This document shows, piece after piece, positions 1 through 5,091 of a DNA stretch of 5,229 nucleotides. This DNA is from CAYJAD01 sp964371195. Lineage in GTDB: Bacteria; Desulfobacterota; Desulfovibrionia; Desulfovibrionales; Desulfovibrionaceae. The stretch spans positions 1-5,229 of the forward strand of contig CAYJLD010000105.1 of the NCBI GenBank assembly GCA_964371195.1, given 5' to 3'. The translations under genes and the position numbers were made by a program. Within the stretch, counting starts at the first letter, position 1, and every line of letters starts with the position of its first letter. The notes beneath the pieces were generated by a model. That model was not told where the DNA came from and did no database searches. It saw only the letters and a list, made by a program, of their open reading frames with translations.

Positions 1-53
1 TTCCGACCCTACGGGTATGAACCGTATGCTCTGACCAACTGAGCTACCTTGCC
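1..53 (-). tRNA. tRNA-Met (anticodon CAT), 3' part outside the window
   Basis: Read on the minus strand, the 5' end is at position 53. It gives a 5' acceptor strand GGCAAGG, then TA, a D-arm with stem GCTC/GAGC and an AGTTGGTCA loop, A26, and an anticodon arm with stem TACGG/CCGTA around loop TTCATAC, so the anticodon is CAT. The variable loop GGGTC and the first T-stem bases GGAA follow before the window ends. The rest of the T-arm and the 3' acceptor strand are missing. An initiator tRNA is unlikely, because the anticodon stem lacks the three consecutive G:C pairs typical of tRNA-fMet and the molecule starts with G1. A CAT anticodon can also belong to the lysidine-modified tRNA-Ile2, which cannot be excluded from this fragment. 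Elongator Met is the better guess. uppP lies upstream on the same strand. Confidence 0.93.
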
Positions 54-56
54 ATA

Positions 57-73
57 GTTACAATCAATGTAAC
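57..73 (-). repeat. Short inverted repeat in the tRNA-Met leader
   Basis: On the minus strand GTTACA and TGTAAC form perfect 6-bp arms around a 5-nt loop, ending 3 nt before the first base of the mature tRNA. If transcription starts from the putative promoter just upstream, the hairpin would make up most of the 5' leader that RNase P removes. It could help folding or processing of the precursor, or it may be chance in AT-rich DNA. There is no T-run after it, so it is not a terminator. Confidence 0.4.
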
Positions 74-81
74 GAAGCTGG

Positions 82-110
82 TATTTATCCAAAAGATATG
101 TTTTTGGCAA
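82..110 (-). promoter_or_regulatory. Putative promoter of the tRNA-Met gene
   Basis: On the minus strand a -35-like TTGCCA (105-110, five of six matches to TTGACA) is followed by a 17-bp spacer and a weak -10 TAAATA (82-87). An alternative -10, GATAAA (84-89), fits better but leaves only 15 bp. The predicted start near position 75 would give a leader of about 22 nt. The element lies between the uppP stop codon and the tRNA, where I see no terminator for uppP, so the tRNA may also receive read-through from uppP. Confidence 0.35.
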
Positions 111-134
111 GTCTTTTTTTCAAAGGTGAAGATT

Positions 135-932
135 TTATTTAAGCATAAAAAAGTAAACCAATGGTGCGAGTAAAAGTCTGTATATGGCAAAAGGTACTAA
201 GGTCATATGAGAAATTAAAGAGACAAAGACCTTTACTGCTGCAAGTGCGGCCAAGAATGATGCAATTATGCCAAGAGCAAAAAAGCTTACATCATCAACA
301 GTAAATAAATGCCAACTTTTTAATAAGTCATAACCAGTTGCGGCCACCATGATAGGTACTGCGGCAATAAAGGAATACTCTGCTGCTAGTTTTCGTTTAG
401 CTCCAAGTAGCATGCCGCCCATTATGGTGGCTGCTGAGCGTGAAAAACCAGGCCACAAAGCTAAACATTGAAAGAAGCCAATTCCTAAGGCTAGTTTGGG
501 GTTCATATCATCAAGAGAAATAAATTTTACATGGCTTTCACGTTTTTCCACAAAAATCATGCATACAGCCCCTGCAATGAGGGCCACAAGTACACTTTCA
601 GGCGTAAAGAGGTATTGTTTAATACTTGAATGGGCCACAAGTCCAAAAACGCAAGCTGGAATGGAGGTGATAATTAATAAATTAATACCGCGTAGACCTG
701 CAAACTGCATGCTAGGGTCAGGTTTTAGTAAACCCCAAAAGCGTGGCCAATAGAGCACTACAACGGCTAAAATGGCCCCTAGCTGAATTACTACATTAAA
801 AGTATCAGCCTTTTCACCGGTGAATCCTAGCAATTCACTGGCCAAAATAAGATGTCCTGTAGATGACACAGGTAAAAATTCAGTCAAACCTTCTACAATA
901 CTTAAAACGATTGCAATAAACCAATTATCCAT
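135..932 (-). CDS. uppP: Undecaprenyl-diphosphatase (UppP/BacA)
   Basis: Integral membrane enzyme that removes a phosphate from undecaprenyl diphosphate, regenerating the C55 lipid carrier for peptidoglycan and other envelope polymers; overproduction of the family gives bacitracin resistance. At 265 aa it has the normal length. The first signature, EGLTEFLPVSSTGH, is at residues 14-27 and supplies Glu14, Glu18, Ser23, Ser24 and His27, aligning with E. coli Glu17, Glu21 and His30. The second, PGFSRSA, is at 161-167 with the essential Arg165. The segment FNVVIQLGAILAVVV (45-59) is also typical of the family. Most of the chain is hydrophobic, consistent with about eight membrane segments. The ATG at 932 is preceded by a modest GGA about 8 nt upstream and keeps the usual N-terminal spacing to the first motif. 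It is divergent from the 63-aa gene. All expected catalytic residues are visible, so it looks intact. Confidence 0.97.
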   Translation of the reverse strand: MDNWFIAIVLSIVEGLTEFLPVSSTGHLILASELLGFTGEKADTFNVVIQLGAILAVVVLYWPRFWGLLKPDPSMQFAGLRGINLLIITSIPACVFGLVAHSSIKQYLFTPESVLVALIAGAVCMIFVEKRESHVKFISLDDMNPKLALGIGFFQCLALWPGFSRSAATIMGGMLLGAKRKLAAEYSFIAAVPIMVAATGYDLLKSWHLFTVDDVSFFALGIIASFLAALAAVKVFVSLISHMTLVPFAIYRLLLAPLVYFFMLK

Positions 933-989
933 ATAGCATCCAATTTATAAACTATTTAAGGCAACAAATAACTAACACAAGGAGTACGC
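933..989. promoter_or_regulatory. Divergent intergenic region between uppP and the 63-aa gene
   Basis: This 57-bp gap must hold the start signals for two divergent genes. It has a -10-like TTATAA/TATAAA near 945-951 that reads acceptably on the plus strand and as TTTATA on the minus strand, but I find no well-spaced -35 on either strand. For the plus-strand gene any -35 would lie inside the start of uppP, where TTGCAA (911-916) is the closest hexamer and is badly spaced. An AAGGAG Shine-Dalgarno site for the plus-strand gene is at 979-984. The promoters remain uncertain. Confidence 0.3.
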
Positions 990-1181
990 ATGACTAATAT
1001 TATCCCACCAAGTGAATTACTTAAGCGCGCTGTAGCATACATTGCTGAAAGCATTAAAGAACATCCAGAAAAAACCTTACAAAACATACTAGATGAAGCT
1101 GGCATGCGCTTTAACTTAGGACCTCTTGATAGTGAGGCTTTAAAACGTCTATTTACTGATACTGAAAAAAATAATAAATAG
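990..1181 (+). CDS. Small uncharacterised protein, 63 aa, predicted helical
   Basis: I do not recognise a named family. The product has 63 residues, no signal peptide or membrane segment and no cysteine, and looks soluble and mostly helical. One amphipathic helix covers about residues 7-24 (SELLKRAVAYIAESI), a second about 27-38 and a third about 46-57 (DSEALKRLF), with a short GMRFNLGPLD link between the last two. A strong Shine-Dalgarno AAGGAG ends 5 nt before the ATG, which supports real translation. The gene is divergent from uppP and convergent with metG: its stop codon lies 14 bp from the metG stop with no terminator between. The pattern of charged residues and the conserved-looking AGMRFNLGPLD stretch suggest a small conserved protein rather than a random frame. 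I offer no function. Confidence 0.75.
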   Translation: MTNIIPPSELLKRAVAYIAESIKEHPEKTLQNILDEAGMRFNLGPLDSEALKRLFTDTEKNNK

Positions 1182-1195
1182 AGTATCTTGCACTA

Positions 1196-3187
1196 TTAGC
1201 TAATGTGGCTACCATTGGGAACAGTTGCATGAACCCCTAGCAGTTCAAGTTTGCCGTCTTTTTCTGCCGTTAGCACCATACCATGTGATACTAATCCACG
1301 AATTTTACGCGGAGCCAAGTTTGTCACCACGCAAACTTGCCTACCCACTAAATCAACTGGATCAAAAAACTCCGCAAGTCCGGACAATATTTGCCTTGGG
1401 TTTTCTTCTCCAAGGTCTATTTCAAAGCGTAACAATTTGTCAGCATTGGGATGTTTTTCTGCTACTTTAATGGTTCCAACGCGCATATCTACTTTTTTGA
1501 AATCATTAAAATCAACTTCGGTTACTACAGCGTCACCATTAATACTACTTTGTTCAGGCTTAGCAACTTGCTCTGTCTTTGCTTTGCTTTGTTCTGCTTG
1601 TTTAGTAGCTTTATCTGTTTTGGGCTTATCCTTTGCAGCATTTTGTGCACTCTCAATACGTGGAAATGAATTTGATGCCGCCGCAATATTAATACCTGAC
1701 TTAAATACACCCCAGTTCATAGCCTCTGCAGTTAGGTCAATGCAAGGAGGTATATCCTCGCTAGCCTCTGTACCAAGCTGTGAGAGTAATGTAGCAGAAG
1801 TCTTTGGCATTATAGGCCAAATAAAAAGTGCTACCTTGTGCAAGCTTTCTATTAAAGTATACATAACTGCTGAAAGTCGTTCCATATTACCTTGCTTGGC
1901 AAGAGCCCAGGGAGCTTCGGTGTCCACATATTTATTCAATGCACGCACAAACTCCCACAATGCATCAATAGCATGAGAAAAACGAGCTTGTGAAAAGAGT
2001 TGAATAAAGTTTTGCATAGATTCAGCACCAATGGCACGTACAGTCGCATCGGCCTCAAATTCACCTAGTGGTGTTGGTACGAGACCAGAAAAATATTTAG
2101 CATTCATAGAAAGTACACGACTAAATAAATTACCGAAGCTATTCGACAAATCTGCGTTTATGCGTGTTATAAGTGCCTCTTCACTAAAGGAGGCATCAGA
2201 ACCAAAATTCATCTCACGTAATAGGAAATAACGAAAGGCGTCTAAACCAAATTGCTGTCCCATTTGTAATGGGTCAATAACATTACCTAATGACTTTGAC
2301 ATCTTAGTATCACGAACTAACCAATAACCATGTACATTTAGATGCTTATATAAAGGTAATCCTGCAGATTTTAACATGGTGGGCCAAAAAATAGCATGCG
2401 GCTTTAAGATATCCTTGGCAACTAAATGCTGGCCTGGCCAAAATGACTTAAACTCTTCTCCGTCTGGCATGCCTAATGGGCTAAGATAGCTTAATAAAGC
2501 ATCAAACCATACATAGCATACGTATTCTGTATCAAAGGGAAGCTCAATACCCCAGGTAAGTCTTGATTTAGGTCGAGAAATACATAAATCATCTAATACT
2601 GCCCCATCAAGCATGGCTAGTACTTCATTTCTATAGCGCTCAGGCCTTATGAAATCAGGGTTGTCCAGGATATATTGCTTAAGCCAAGGTAAGTACTTGG
2701 ACATTTTAAAGAAATAATTTTTTTCGCTAATAAATTCAGGCTTGGTTAAATGTTGAGGGCAAAAACCATCCTCTAATTCCTTTTCAGTGTAAAAACGCTC
2801 ACAGCCATAGCAATAGTGCCCACCAAATTCACCAAAATATATATCTCCGGCATCATAAACTTTTTGCAGAAATTTTTGCACACTAGCCTTGTGCTCAGGG
2901 CTAGATGTACGCACAAATTTGTCATTACAAATGTGCATATCTGCCCACAGATTTTGAAATTGTGCACTTATCTCATCAGTAAAAGCTTGTGTATCAAGTC
3001 CTGCTTTTTCCGCAGCTTGTACAATTTTATCACCATGTTCATCAGTACCGGTTAAAAAATGACTATCAACACCAAGGCATTTATGAAAGCGCGTAAAGGC
3101 ATCGGCTACAATTGTTGTATAGGCATGGCCTAAATGAGGCTTTGCATTTACATAATAAATTGGGGTTGTTACATAAAAAGACGACAC
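1196..3187 (-). CDS. metG: Methionine--tRNA ligase with C-terminal tRNA-binding domain
   Basis: Cytoplasmic class I aminoacyl-tRNA synthetase that attaches methionine to initiator and elongator tRNA-Met. With the GTG start at 3187 the product is 663 aa, usual for the dimeric form. The Rossmann catalytic domain begins at once (SFYVTTPIYYVNAKPHLGH). The HIGH-type motif HLGH is at residues 18-21, and KMSKS at 295-299. A single zinc knuckle is formed by Cys126, Cys129, Cys143 and His146 in the connective region. The helical anticodon-binding domain covers roughly 340-500. A Lys/Gln/Ala/Thr-rich linker (about 515-547) leads to a Trbp111/EMAP-II-like OB fold at about 557-663 (VDMRVGTIKVAEKHPNADKL). 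The GTG is preceded by GGAGG with a 7-nt spacer. An ATG at 3295 in the same frame would add 36 unrelated residues overlapping the end of ricT and is rejected. It lies 13 nt after ricT and is probably cotranscribed. Confidence 0.97.
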   Translation of the reverse strand: MSSFYVTTPIYYVNAKPHLGHAYTTIVADAFTRFHKCLGVDSHFLTGTDEHGDKIVQAAEKAGLDTQAFTDEISAQFQNLWADMHICNDKFVRTSSPEHKASVQKFLQKVYDAGDIYFGEFGGHYCYGCERFYTEKELEDGFCPQHLTKPEFISEKNYFFKMSKYLPWLKQYILDNPDFIRPERYRNEVLAMLDGAVLDDLCISRPKSRLTWGIELPFDTEYVCYVWFDALLSYLSPLGMPDGEEFKSFWPGQHLVAKDILKPHAIFWPTMLKSAGLPLYKHLNVHGYWLVRDTKMSKSLGNVIDPLQMGQQFGLDAFRYFLLREMNFGSDASFSEEALITRINADLSNSFGNLFSRVLSMNAKYFSGLVPTPLGEFEADATVRAIGAESMQNFIQLFSQARFSHAIDALWEFVRALNKYVDTEAPWALAKQGNMERLSAVMYTLIESLHKVALFIWPIMPKTSATLLSQLGTEASEDIPPCIDLTAEAMNWGVFKSGINIAAASNSFPRIESAQNAAKDKPKTDKATKQAEQSKAKTEQVAKPEQSSINGDAVVTEVDFNDFKKVDMRVGTIKVAEKHPNADKLLRFEIDLGEENPRQILSGLAEFFDPVDLVGRQVCVVTNLAPRKIRGLVSHGMVLTAEKDGKLELLGVHATVPNGSHIS

Positions 3188-3194
3188 GCTACAG

Positions 3195-3199
3195 CCTCC
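3195..3199 (-). promoter_or_regulatory. Ribosome binding site that decides the metG start
   Basis: On the minus strand GGAGG lies in the 13-nt gap between the ricT stop codon and the metG GTG, with a 7-nt spacer. It decides for the GTG at 3187 over the upstream in-frame ATG at 3295. It also places metG so that ribosomes finishing ricT could feed into it by translational coupling. Confidence 0.88.
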
Positions 3200-3200
3200 A

Positions 3201-4289
3201 TTAATTTCCCTTATTTGGGTTCTTTGCAGGTTTTCCCTGTGCTTTGTTTTTTTTAGGCGCAAGTCCAAAGATGCCCCCATTACCAAGATTATCATCGGGG
3301 TTATCTTCTAGGGTTAAGAGCAAACTTTCTTCCTCAGCCAAGCCGTGATCATCATTATCTATGTCATCGCGTTCAAAAAAATCATCATCATCAGCATCAG
3401 GACTCATACTAATAACCATTAATTCATCATGATAATTAGATTTTTGTCCAGCTTTGGATATAATCTTAGTTTGCTTATAATGTTCTGGGCGGCTGGGGTT
3501 AAGATTTTGCCATTCATCAAGGTTAAACTCTAATTCCACATTTTCTTCGTTAAGTACAGATATGGTATTGCGAAACATATTACTGCGCAAAACCTTCATA
3601 GGCCCCTTAGAAGTTTGATATTTTTTACCAAGCTTTGGGCATTGATTATGAAAGTTATCATAATTTTCTTGTTCATAACTAAGACAACAAAGCAGCCTAC
3701 CGCAAACACCTGAAATTTTAGCCGGATTTAAAAATAGATTTTGCTCCTTAGCCATACGAATAGTTACAGGTGCAAATTTTCGCAAATATCTTCTACAACA
3801 ACAAACCATCCCACAATTCCCAACGGCTCCAACCATTTGGGTTTCATGGCGTACTCCAATTTGTCTAAGCTCAATACGTGCTCTGTATTCACGCACTAAA
3901 TCTTTAACTAAATCACGAAAGTCAATGCGAGCCGGCGCTGTAAAGTAAAAAATTACCTTGCTACGGTCAAAAAACACTTCCACATCCACAAGCTTCATAT
4001 CAAGCTTACGCTCATTAATACAGTTTTTGCAAAACGTAAGAGCTTTTTGGGCAAGGTTAATATTATCTTCAGCCGTTTGTACATCTTCCTTGGTAGCTAA
4101 GCGTAGAATAGGTACTAGCGATCCAATTCCGACCTCATCTTGAGGCAAATTATCGCGTACAAAACATACTTGTCCAAAGCCTTTACCTTGCTCTGTTTCT
4201 ACCACCACGTTGTCACCTGCAACAACATCAAACTCAGCGGAAAAGTAGTATATTTGACCATGCTTGCTAAAACGAATTCCAGCTATCAT
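3201..4289 (-). CDS. ricT: RicT/PSP1-family cysteine-rich regulatory protein (YaaT-like)
   Basis: PSP1-domain protein of the RicT (YaaT) family. In Bacillus, RicT joins RicA and RicF in a complex that binds Fe-S clusters and assists RNase Y-dependent mRNA maturation; the role in proteobacteria is less clear. From the ATG at 4289 the product is 362 aa. A beta-rich N-terminal part (IRFSKHGQIYYFSAEFDVV) precedes a PSP1 domain at about 63-150. The hallmark cysteines are Cys159, Cys163-165 (CGMVCCCRRYL), Cys196 (ISGVCGRLLCC) and Cys201-202, joined by MAKEQNLFLNPAKI. Extra cysteines are Cys87, Cys90 and Cys217. Beyond about residue 275 is a non-typical tail with an Asp/Glu-rich stretch (298-321) and a Lys/Asn-rich end (346-360). 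An in-frame ATG at 4319 would add ten residues but has no ribosome binding site, whereas 4289 has AAAGG with a 7-nt spacer. It is followed directly by metG. Confidence 0.92.
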   Translation of the reverse strand: MIAGIRFSKHGQIYYFSAEFDVVAGDNVVVETEQGKGFGQVCFVRDNLPQDEVGIGSLVPILRLATKEDVQTAEDNINLAQKALTFCKNCINERKLDMKLVDVEVFFDRSKVIFYFTAPARIDFRDLVKDLVREYRARIELRQIGVRHETQMVGAVGNCGMVCCCRRYLRKFAPVTIRMAKEQNLFLNPAKISGVCGRLLCCLSYEQENYDNFHNQCPKLGKKYQTSKGPMKVLRSNMFRNTISVLNEENVELEFNLDEWQNLNPSRPEHYKQTKIISKAGQKSNYHDELMVISMSPDADDDDFFERDDIDNDDHGLAEEESLLLTLEDNPDDNLGNGGIFGLAPKKNKAQGKPAKNPNKGN

Positions 4290-4296
4290 ATATGTG

Positions 4297-4301
4297 CCTT
4301 T
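4297..4301 (-). promoter_or_regulatory. Ribosome binding site supporting the downstream ricT start
   Basis: AAAGG on the minus strand lies 7 nt before the ATG at 4289. The competing ATG at 4319 is preceded by an A/T-only stretch with no purine-rich site. Family members also usually begin only a few residues before the (I/V)xGxRF-type strand, which fits the 4289 start. The choice is likely but not certain. Confidence 0.65.
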
Positions 4302-4343
4302 GATGGATAAATTATCCATGTTTATAATTTAGTATATCCGTTC

Positions 4344-4372
4344 ATATTCAATTAGATTTTCAAAACTGTCAA
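4344..4372 (-). promoter_or_regulatory. Putative promoter of the ricT-metG operon
   Basis: On the minus strand a perfect -35 hexamer TTGACA (4367-4372) is followed, after 17 bp, by a poor -10 GAATAT (4344-4349). A better -10-like TATACT lies further down at 4331-4336 but has no matching -35 at normal spacing. Start sites would fall near 4337 or 4324, giving leaders of roughly 35-48 nt to the ATG at 4289. The second would leave only about 5 nt before the ATG at 4319, which again favours the 4289 start. Confidence 0.45.
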
Positions 4373-4482
4373 CAAAGTATTTAATGCTGAGCCCAATTCA
4401 TCATATCATTCTAAAGTTCTGGTGGATTGTTAATCATTTTTTTATTTTTATTGAGCACAATTTTTGTTAATATTACCGTGTG

Positions 4483-4511
4483 TTGAGCAGGTTAATACTT
4501 AATGATATTAT
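4483..4511 (+). promoter_or_regulatory. Possible distal promoter for the 100-aa gene
   Basis: TTGAGC (4483-4488, four of six matches) is followed after exactly 17 bp by TATTAT (4506-4511, five of six). A start near 4518 would give a leader of about 175 nt before the ATG at 4694. In such AT-rich DNA good -10 matches arise by chance, so this is weaker than the proximal candidate. Confidence 0.3.
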
Positions 4512-4590
4512 TGGTTCAAATCTTTTTAATAATAAAAAAGAGTTTAAAATTTGTATGGCCAACTACTTTGATATTTTTTTTGTATTGCTC

Positions 4591-4619
4591 TTGCCTAATG
4601 AAGTCTTTGGAGTTATATT
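4591..4619 (+). promoter_or_regulatory. Putative proximal promoter for the 100-aa gene
   Basis: TTGCCT (4591-4596, four of six matches to TTGACA) and TATATT (4614-4619, five of six matches to TATAAT) are separated by the optimal 17 bp. The predicted start near 4626 falls inside the dyad at 4620-4636, and the leader would be about 68 nt. Position, orientation and spacing all fit the downstream gene. Confidence 0.5.
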
Positions 4620-4636
4620 CATAGTAAGCTACTATG
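4620..4636. promoter_or_regulatory. Perfect 7-bp dyad at the predicted start site, operator candidate
   Basis: CATAGTA and TACTATG are exact reverse complements around the 3-nt centre AGC. The dyad begins one base after the -10 hexamer TATATT and spans the predicted transcription start, a typical place for a repressor operator. No regulator gene is present in the window, so the protein that might bind is unknown. Confidence 0.4.
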
Positions 4637-4693
4637 TTATAGTGGCTTAATTGGCGCATTCCATCCTATTACCATTTCACCAAGGAAAGCCAT

Positions 4694-4996
4694 ATGCAAA
4701 AGCATAATTTTACAAAACACAACGTACCTTTGACGGGATATAATAAAGGATATGATCCTGAAATGCTCTTTGTAGAATGTGCTAAATGTGGCAATCCTAT
4801 TATTTGGGAAAAAGGCCGCTCTACAGAAATTTTACACAGTGCAGGCATTGATCCCTTAGAACTTGATGCACAATGTCTGCTAGTCACTGATGGATGCCCA
4901 CGCTGCTCAAAAGATAGACTTTATCATGTACAAATTTTTAGGGTTCAGTCTGAAGGAGATGGCTATAAAAGCACAGATAAGACTGGGCATGCCTAA
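4694..4996 (+). CDS. Uncharacterised 100-aa protein with two CxxC pairs, probable zinc binder
   Basis: I do not recognise a named family. The product has 100 residues and no signal peptide or membrane segment, so it is probably cytoplasmic. Two cysteine pairs, CAKC (Cys29, Cys32) and CPRC (Cys68, Cys71), are 35 residues apart, the layout of a zinc ribbon or a structural zinc site. A fifth cysteine, Cys61, sits just before the second pair. Between the pairs lies a charged, partly helical insert (about 40-58, with GIDPLELD). After the second pair a beta-like stretch (RLYHVQIFRV, 75-84) follows, then a polar tail. An AAGGA site ends 7 nt before the ATG, so translation is well supported. It is transcribed away from ricT as a single gene closed by a strong terminator. 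It might bind nucleic acid or a protein partner, but that is only a guess from the metal-site layout. Confidence 0.82.
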   Translation: MQKHNFTKHNVPLTGYNKGYDPEMLFVECAKCGNPIIWEKGRSTEILHSAGIDPLELDAQCLLVTDGCPRCSKDRLYHVQIFRVQSEGDGYKSTDKTGHA

Positions 4997-5055
4997 TGAA
5001 TTTATTTTATTAAAAAAAATGTTATACTCAGAGTGAAAACTGTTTTTACTATTAC

Positions 5056-5091
5056 AAAATAGGTATAAAATTTATTTTATACCTATTTTTT
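5056..5091 (+). terminator. Rho-independent terminator after the 100-aa gene, possibly bidirectional
   Basis: Perfect 15-bp arms (5056-5070 and 5075-5089, core AGGTATAAAA / TTTTATACCT) enclose a 4-nt TTTA loop. The right arm runs into a T-tract at 5086-5091. Only two G:C pairs are in the stem, so it is AT-rich, but its length and perfect match make up for this. The A-run at the left edge gives a T-run on the other strand, so it may stop transcription from both sides. It lies 59 nt after the stop codon of the 100-aa gene. Confidence 0.85.

Larger units (their letters stand above)
4320..4693. other. Divergent AT-rich intergenic control region (about 370 bp)
   Basis: This stretch separates ricT (minus) from the 100-aa gene (plus). 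I see no protein homologue or RNA gene in it. It contains the putative ricT promoter near its left end, two promoter-like hexamer pairs on the plus strand (4483-4511 and 4591-4619), a perfect dyad at 4620-4636 and a repeated TTGAGCA...GTTAATA arrangement at 4451-4497. The only open frame of note is a 31-codon hydrophobic one (4555-4650) without a ribosome binding site. In some other bacteria holB lies upstream of ricT; here no trace of it is visible. Confidence 0.6.

Noticed and set aside
1195..1204. ATTAGCTAAT palindrome between the convergent ends of the 63-aa gene and metG
   Set aside because: A ten-base self-complementary word without loop or T-tract is not a terminator, and it includes the metG stop codon.
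1251..1976. 241-codon plus-strand open frame opposite metG
   Set aside because: It is antisense to a clearly conserved MetRS, has no ribosome binding site and no recognisable domain; its Ser/Ala-rich composition mirrors the codon pattern of the gene beneath it.
3188..3295. N-terminal extension of MetRS by 36 residues
   Set aside because: It overlaps the end of ricT in another frame, lacks MetRS similarity, and the GTG at 3187 has a strong ribosome binding site.
4290..4319. Ten-residue longer RicT starting at the ATG at 4319
   Set aside because: There is no Shine-Dalgarno site before it, and it would have a very short leader if TATACT at 4331-4336 is the -10. The ATG at 4289 has AAAGG at 7 nt. 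It cannot be fully excluded.
4425..4443. GATT-GTT-AATC followed by a T-run as a plus-strand terminator
   Set aside because: The stem is only 4 bp and no plus-strand gene lies upstream; it is likely chance in AT-rich DNA.
4669..4887. 72-codon minus-strand frame opposite the 100-aa gene
   Set aside because: It is antisense to the better supported gene with its ribosome binding site and CxxC motifs, and has no start signal of its own.
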